Shown: positions 5,308 through 7,145 of the stretch, one piece after another
Layout: each line of letters starts with the position of its first letter
How positions within the stretch are numbered: the first letter of the stretch is position 1
Origin: an uncultured Burkholderiales bacterium
GTDB lineage: Bacteria; Pseudomonadota; Gammaproteobacteria; Burkholderiales; Burkholderiaceae
Assembly (NCBI GenBank): GCA_903845315.1
Contig: CAIMWY010000118.1
Span: 1-7,145 of the forward strand
Reading direction: 5' to 3'
Length of the DNA stretch: 7,145 bases
The notes under the pieces: generated by a model
Databases searched by the model: none
What the model was told of the DNA's origin: nothing
What the model saw: only the letters and a program-made list of their open reading frames with translations
Translations under genes and position numbers: made by a program

Positions 5308-5790
5308 TTTGGCCGCTTTTTTCTTCGCCGCAGGGCGCTTGGCCGCTACCTTTTTTGCAGGCGTCGACTTGCCCGTTGTTTTGGGTGCCGCTGCGGCCTT
5401 GGGTTTTACGCCCACTTGTTTTTCCAGCTGCTCTATGCGCGCATGCAGGGCCTGCAACTCAGCCGCAGAAGGAATGCCCAAGCGGGTCAAGGCCTTGGCG
5501 ACGCGGTCTTCAAAAATGGTTTCAAGCTTGTCCCACTGTCCCGTGGCGCGCTCGTTGAGCTGGTGTGCGACTTCCGAAACCTTGTGCGTGGCCTCCGCCA
5601 GCTTCTCTTCGGCGGTCACCTGCGCTTTGCGCTGCATGGTGATGCCATCACTCACCAGCTTTTCAAACGCCTTGGTGCCTTCTTGCTGTGCCTTAGAAAA
5701 AGCGCCCAAGCCCGCCAACCAAATTTGTTGGGCTTGCTCTTTCACGGTGTCTGCCACAGCGGCAGGGTCGAGATGGGAATGTTTGGACAT
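5305..5790 (-). CDS. Phasin, polyhydroxyalkanoate granule-associated protein (PhaF/PhaI type)
   Basis: This 161-residue cytoplasmic protein is expected to coat PHA storage granules. The N-terminal phasin segment contains IWLAGLGAFSKAQQEG (23-38) and KAFEKLVSDG (40-49), followed by a long amphipathic helix (about 50-100). RVAKALTRLGIPSAAELQAL (97-116) then leads into a coiled-coil-like stretch IEQLEKQV (119-126), the arrangement seen in PhaF-type phasins. The tail (129-161) is rich in lysine, alanine and proline (PAKK, RPAAKKK), like the histone-H1-like nucleoid-binding tail of PhaF but shorter. Such a tail could tie granules to DNA. The start MSKHSHLDP at 5790 is chosen because an upstream extension to 5856 crosses the likely promoter and has no family resemblance. 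Its stop codon lies inside repeat D. Confidence 0.88.
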   Translation of the reverse strand: MSKHSHLDPAAVADTVKEQAQQIWLAGLGAFSKAQQEGTKAFEKLVSDGITMQRKAQVTAEEKLAEATHKVSEVAHQLNERATGQWDKLETIFEDRVAKALTRLGIPSAAELQALHARIEQLEKQVGVKPKAAAAPKTTGKSTPAKKVAAKRPAAKKKAAK

Positions 5791-5818
5791 GACGAACTTT
5801 CTAAAAAACGATTCAGAC

Positions 5819-5847
5819 ACTTTAACGTGAAGCCCTGGCGCAAACAA
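5819..5847 (-). promoter_or_regulatory. Candidate sigma-70 promoter for the phasin-tetR genes
   Basis: On the minus strand TTGTTT (5847-5842) and TAAAGT (5824-5819) are spaced by 17 bases. Transcription would start near 5812, about 22 bases before the phasin ATG. The match is moderate, especially at -35. Confidence 0.35.
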
Positions 5848-5899
5848 GGGTCTCAAGTCAACAGTCCAGCGGATCTAAAAAACAGTGCAGCAAAGCCTT

Positions 5900-5913
5900 A
5901 GGTCATTTGACCT
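5900..5913. promoter_or_regulatory. Small inverted repeat, possible operator, in the phasin/PAP2 divergent region
   Basis: AGGTCA and TGACCT form perfect 6-base arms around TT. The site lies upstream of the candidate phasin promoter and about 50 bases before the likely PAP2 -10 region, so a regulator bound here could influence either gene. It may instead be a decayed relative of the nearby repeats, since it shares TTGAGGTCA with copy C on the minus strand. Confidence 0.3.
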
Positions 5914-5962
5914 CAAACACACCCCCAGGCCGTGGCAGATGCTTGGCTTTACAAGCGCTCTA

Positions 5963-5968
5963 TAGAAT
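5963..5968 (+). promoter_or_regulatory. Candidate -10 element for the PAP2-kinase genes
   Basis: TAGAAT within TATAGAATG would place transcription start near 5975, giving a short leader before the ATG at 5991. A -35-like TTGGCT (5943-5948) is present but only 14 bases away, so the assignment is weak. Confidence 0.3.
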
Positions 5969-5977
5969 GAAACCATC

Positions 5978-5983
5978 GAAAGG
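5978..5983 (+). promoter_or_regulatory. Shine-Dalgarno fixing the PAP2 phosphatase start
   Basis: GAAAGG lies 7 bases before the ATG at 5991. It favours this start over in-frame starts at 5907 and 5967, and it places the signal peptide at the very N-terminus. Confidence 0.7.
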
Positions 5984-5990
5984 TTTACCC

Positions 5991-6530
5991 ATGACGCGTT
6001 CTATTTCCAAACTCCTTCTCTGCGCCTGCATGGGCTTGCTGTCTTTGCAAGCCAGTGCGCTCGACAGCAGTACACGCAACGCCAACTTCATCGCCATGGG
6101 CTTGCCCGCTTTTGCGGCGGGCGTGAGCTTTCTCAACAACGACACAGACGGTGTGGTGCAACTGATCAAGTCTGAGGCCGTGACCTTGGGCATTGTGGAA
6201 GTGCTGAAATCCACCACCCATGAAATGCGACCCAACGGCAAAGACGACAAGAGCTTTCCATCGGCGCACTCCGCCGTGGCATTTTCTGCCGCCCAGTACA
6301 TGCAAATGAAAGGCGGCTGGGAATACGGCGTGCCTGCCTACTTGGCCGCCAGCTATGTGGCCTGGGCCCGGGTGGATGCGCGTGAGCACCGTTGGCGTGA
6401 CGTGGCCGCCGGTGCCGCCACCGGTATGCTGACCACCTATTACTTCACCGACGCCAACTCTGGCCGTCGCTTAGGCATGAGCTGGTCGGGCCGCTCTGCC
6501 ATGTTGCAGTACCAACAGCCTTTGAACTGA
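5991..6530 (+). CDS. Exported PAP2-family phosphatase
   Basis: A 179-residue member of the type 2 phosphatidic acid phosphatase superfamily, whose members remove phosphate from lipid phosphates such as phosphatidate, phosphatidylglycerol phosphate, undecaprenyl pyrophosphate or lipid A. The N-terminus is a signal peptide (KLLLCACMGLLSLQASA, cleavage likely after Ala23). The three PAP2 signatures are present: K73 with R80-P81 (KSTTHEMRP), FPSAHS (89-94) with His93, and R127-x5-H133-x3-D137 (RVDAREHRWRD). All expected catalytic residues are intact. It is short for the family, with only modest hydrophobic segments (about 32-48, 109-126, 138-151), so it may be periplasmic or weakly membrane-anchored. 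The substrate cannot be assigned. The lipid kinase gene begins 7 bases downstream, so the two are almost certainly cotranscribed. Confidence 0.88.
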   Translation: MTRSISKLLLCACMGLLSLQASALDSSTRNANFIAMGLPAFAAGVSFLNNDTDGVVQLIKSEAVTLGIVEVLKSTTHEMRPNGKDDKSFPSAHSAVAFSAAQYMQMKGGWEYGVPAYLAASYVAWARVDAREHRWRDVAAGAATGMLTTYYFTDANSGRRLGMSWSGRSAMLQYQQPLN

Positions 6531-6537
6531 CGCACAC

Positions 6538-6894
6538 ATGGGGTACTTGGCAGGTCGCTGGCGCAGCATGGGGTTTGCTTGGGCTGGCATTCGGCACCTG
6601 CTGGGCACCCAGCCCAATGCGCGCATTCACGCAGCGGCGACCGTGCTGGTGGTGGGCGCTGGGTTTGTCTTTCAAGTCTCTCGCCTCGAATGGCTCGCCT
6701 TGGTCGGCGCCATCGCACTGGTGTGGGTGGCCGAAGCCCTCAACACCGGCATTGAGCGCGTGGTCGACTTGGCCTCACCCGAACTTCATCCCATTGCCGG
6801 CCAAGCCAAAGACGTGGCCGCTGCCGGCGTGCTGCTGGCCAGCGTGGCGGCGGTAGTGATCGGGTTGTTGGTGTTTGTGCCTAAGTTAACTTAG
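6538..6894 (+). CDS. dgkA: Prokaryotic diacylglycerol kinase / undecaprenol kinase family protein
   Basis: A 118-residue integral membrane kinase of the DAGK_prokar type, close to the 122 residues of E. coli DgkA. It phosphorylates diacylglycerol to phosphatidate, or undecaprenol in some relatives. The catalytic signature EALNTGIERVVD (66-77) contains Glu66, Asn69 and Glu73, matching the E. coli ELLNSAIE-type motif. AKD (90-92) matches the second conserved stretch. Three hydrophobic segments are visible: about 33-48, 52-68 and 94-114. The NARIHAAA stretch (27-34) and the HPIAGQAKDVAAAGVLL region look closer to the undecaprenol-kinase-like branch of Bacillus and Bacteroidetes than to E. coli DgkA, so lipid specificity is open. 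It follows the PAP2 gene by 7 bases without a visible Shine-Dalgarno. Its stop codon lies within an 18-base palindrome. Confidence 0.9.
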   Translation: MGYLAGRWRSMGFAWAGIRHLLGTQPNARIHAAATVLVVGAGFVFQVSRLEWLALVGAIALVWVAEALNTGIERVVDLASPELHPIAGQAKDVAAAGVLLASVAAVVIGLLVFVPKLT

Positions 6895-6896
6895 GC
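6879..6896. repeat. Perfect 18-base palindrome over the kinase stop codon
   Basis: GCCTAAGTTAACTTAGGC reads identically on both strands. It encodes the last residues of the kinase and its TAG stop (6892-6894), and ends 6 bases before the stop of the convergent gene. As RNA it gives a 7-bp stem with a UUAA loop on either strand. Without a following U tract it is not a classical terminator, but it could mark the 3' end of both messages. Confidence 0.6.
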
Positions 6897-6902
6897 GGAT
6901 GC

Positions 6903-7145
6903 TCACGTGCAACCGTTGGCGCCTGTGTTCGACGCGGTGAACGGAACAGCCAAGGCTTTGATGATCTTGGTGTCAATCGCGTAGGTGAGATCAAGCTTCA
7001 TTTGTGCCAGCTGCGCCGCACTCGGGTTGAACACATTGAGGGTGTTGGCATTGGTGAAGGCTGCATTGATTGCCACCGCATCCGACATGGTTTTACACAG
7101 GTTCAAGAAAGTCGATGTGCCAGAACCCACTGCCGCAGTGGCTTG
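6903..7145 (-). CDS. C-terminal part of an unidentified, probably exported protein
   Basis: The last 80 codons of a minus-strand gene whose 5' part lies beyond the window. The frame is open to the edge, and the TGA stop at 6903-6905 faces the lipid-kinase stop 8 bases away. The visible protein is rich in Ala, Thr, Asn and Ser and poor in charge, with a cysteine in the LCKTMSDAVAINAAF stretch and another at the second-last position (GANGCT). Together these could form a disulfide. Composition and cysteines fit an exported protein. The end (YAIDTKIIKALAVP followed by a Cys near the C-terminus) is faintly like the C-termini of some pilin- or pseudopilin-like proteins, but this is a weak impression and no family is assigned. 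Confidence 0.6.
   Translation of the reverse strand, partial: QATAAVGSGTSTFLNLCKTMSDAVAINAAFTNANTLNVFNPSAAQLAQMKLDLTYAIDTKIIKALAVPFTASNTGANGCT

Noticed and set aside
4710..5558. 282-codon open frame on the plus strand across tetR and part of the phasin
   Set aside because: It is antisense to two well-supported genes and its translation has no recognisable domain.
5791..5856. N-terminal extension of the phasin to 5856
   Set aside because: The extension runs through the likely promoter, and phasins of this type start close to the IWLAGLGAF segment.
5800..5883. Decamer TCTAAAAAAC repeated at 5800-5809 and 5874-5883
   Set aside because: It is mostly an A tract and could arise by chance in an AT-richer intergenic region.
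5907..5990. Longer start for the PAP2 protein at 5907 or 5967
   Set aside because: GAAAGG precedes the ATG at 5991 and a clean signal peptide begins there; the longer forms would bury it.

Overview
The window looks like ordinary chromosome from a betaproteobacterium, most likely a Burkholderiales/Comamonadaceae-type organism. This is an inference from the mix of genes: a TRAP transporter with a Tat-exported binding protein, a type III pantothenate kinase, a PhaF-type phasin with a lysine/alanine tail, and moderately GC-rich coding sequence. There is no rRNA, tRNA, CRISPR array, phage gene or transposase gene, and no stretch over 300 bases lacks a gene.

Layout. Positions 1-1931 (minus strand) hold a three-gene TRAP transporter operon read dctP -> dctQ -> dctM. 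The large permease dctM is cut by the window edge. dctQ and dctM overlap by ATGA, and a strong 13-bp hairpin separates dctP from dctQ. A divergent intergenic region (1932-2111) leads to a plus-strand group: a single-domain rhodanese, coaX (type III pantothenate kinase) and an M20-family amidohydrolase (hippurate/N-acyl-amino-acid hydrolase type). Positions 4635-5790 (minus strand) hold a phasin followed by a PhaD-like TetR regulator, which looks like a polyhydroxyalkanoate granule protein and regulator pair. After a second divergent region (5791-5990) the plus strand carries a small exported PAP2 phosphatase and, 7 bases later, a prokaryotic diacylglycerol/undecaprenol kinase. The two have opposing chemistries in lipid phosphate turnover. 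The last 243 bases are the 3' end of an unidentified minus-strand gene that runs off the window.

The least expected structure is a family of short palindromic repeats with the core GGGGTCAGAACC and AATTAA-type ends. One partial and two full copies sit at the amidohydrolase/tetR junction, the full pair inverted. A further copy lies between the phasin and tetR. The copies are packed against coding sequence: they supply the amidohydrolase stop codon and last residues, abut the tetR stop, lie one base upstream of the tetR start where a Shine-Dalgarno should be, and contain the phasin stop. They resemble REP/REPIN-type elements mobilised in trans by RAYT transposases, but that assignment is inference. 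I found no convincing wholly new multi-gene system. The repeats and a few regulatory hairpins are the points worth following up.
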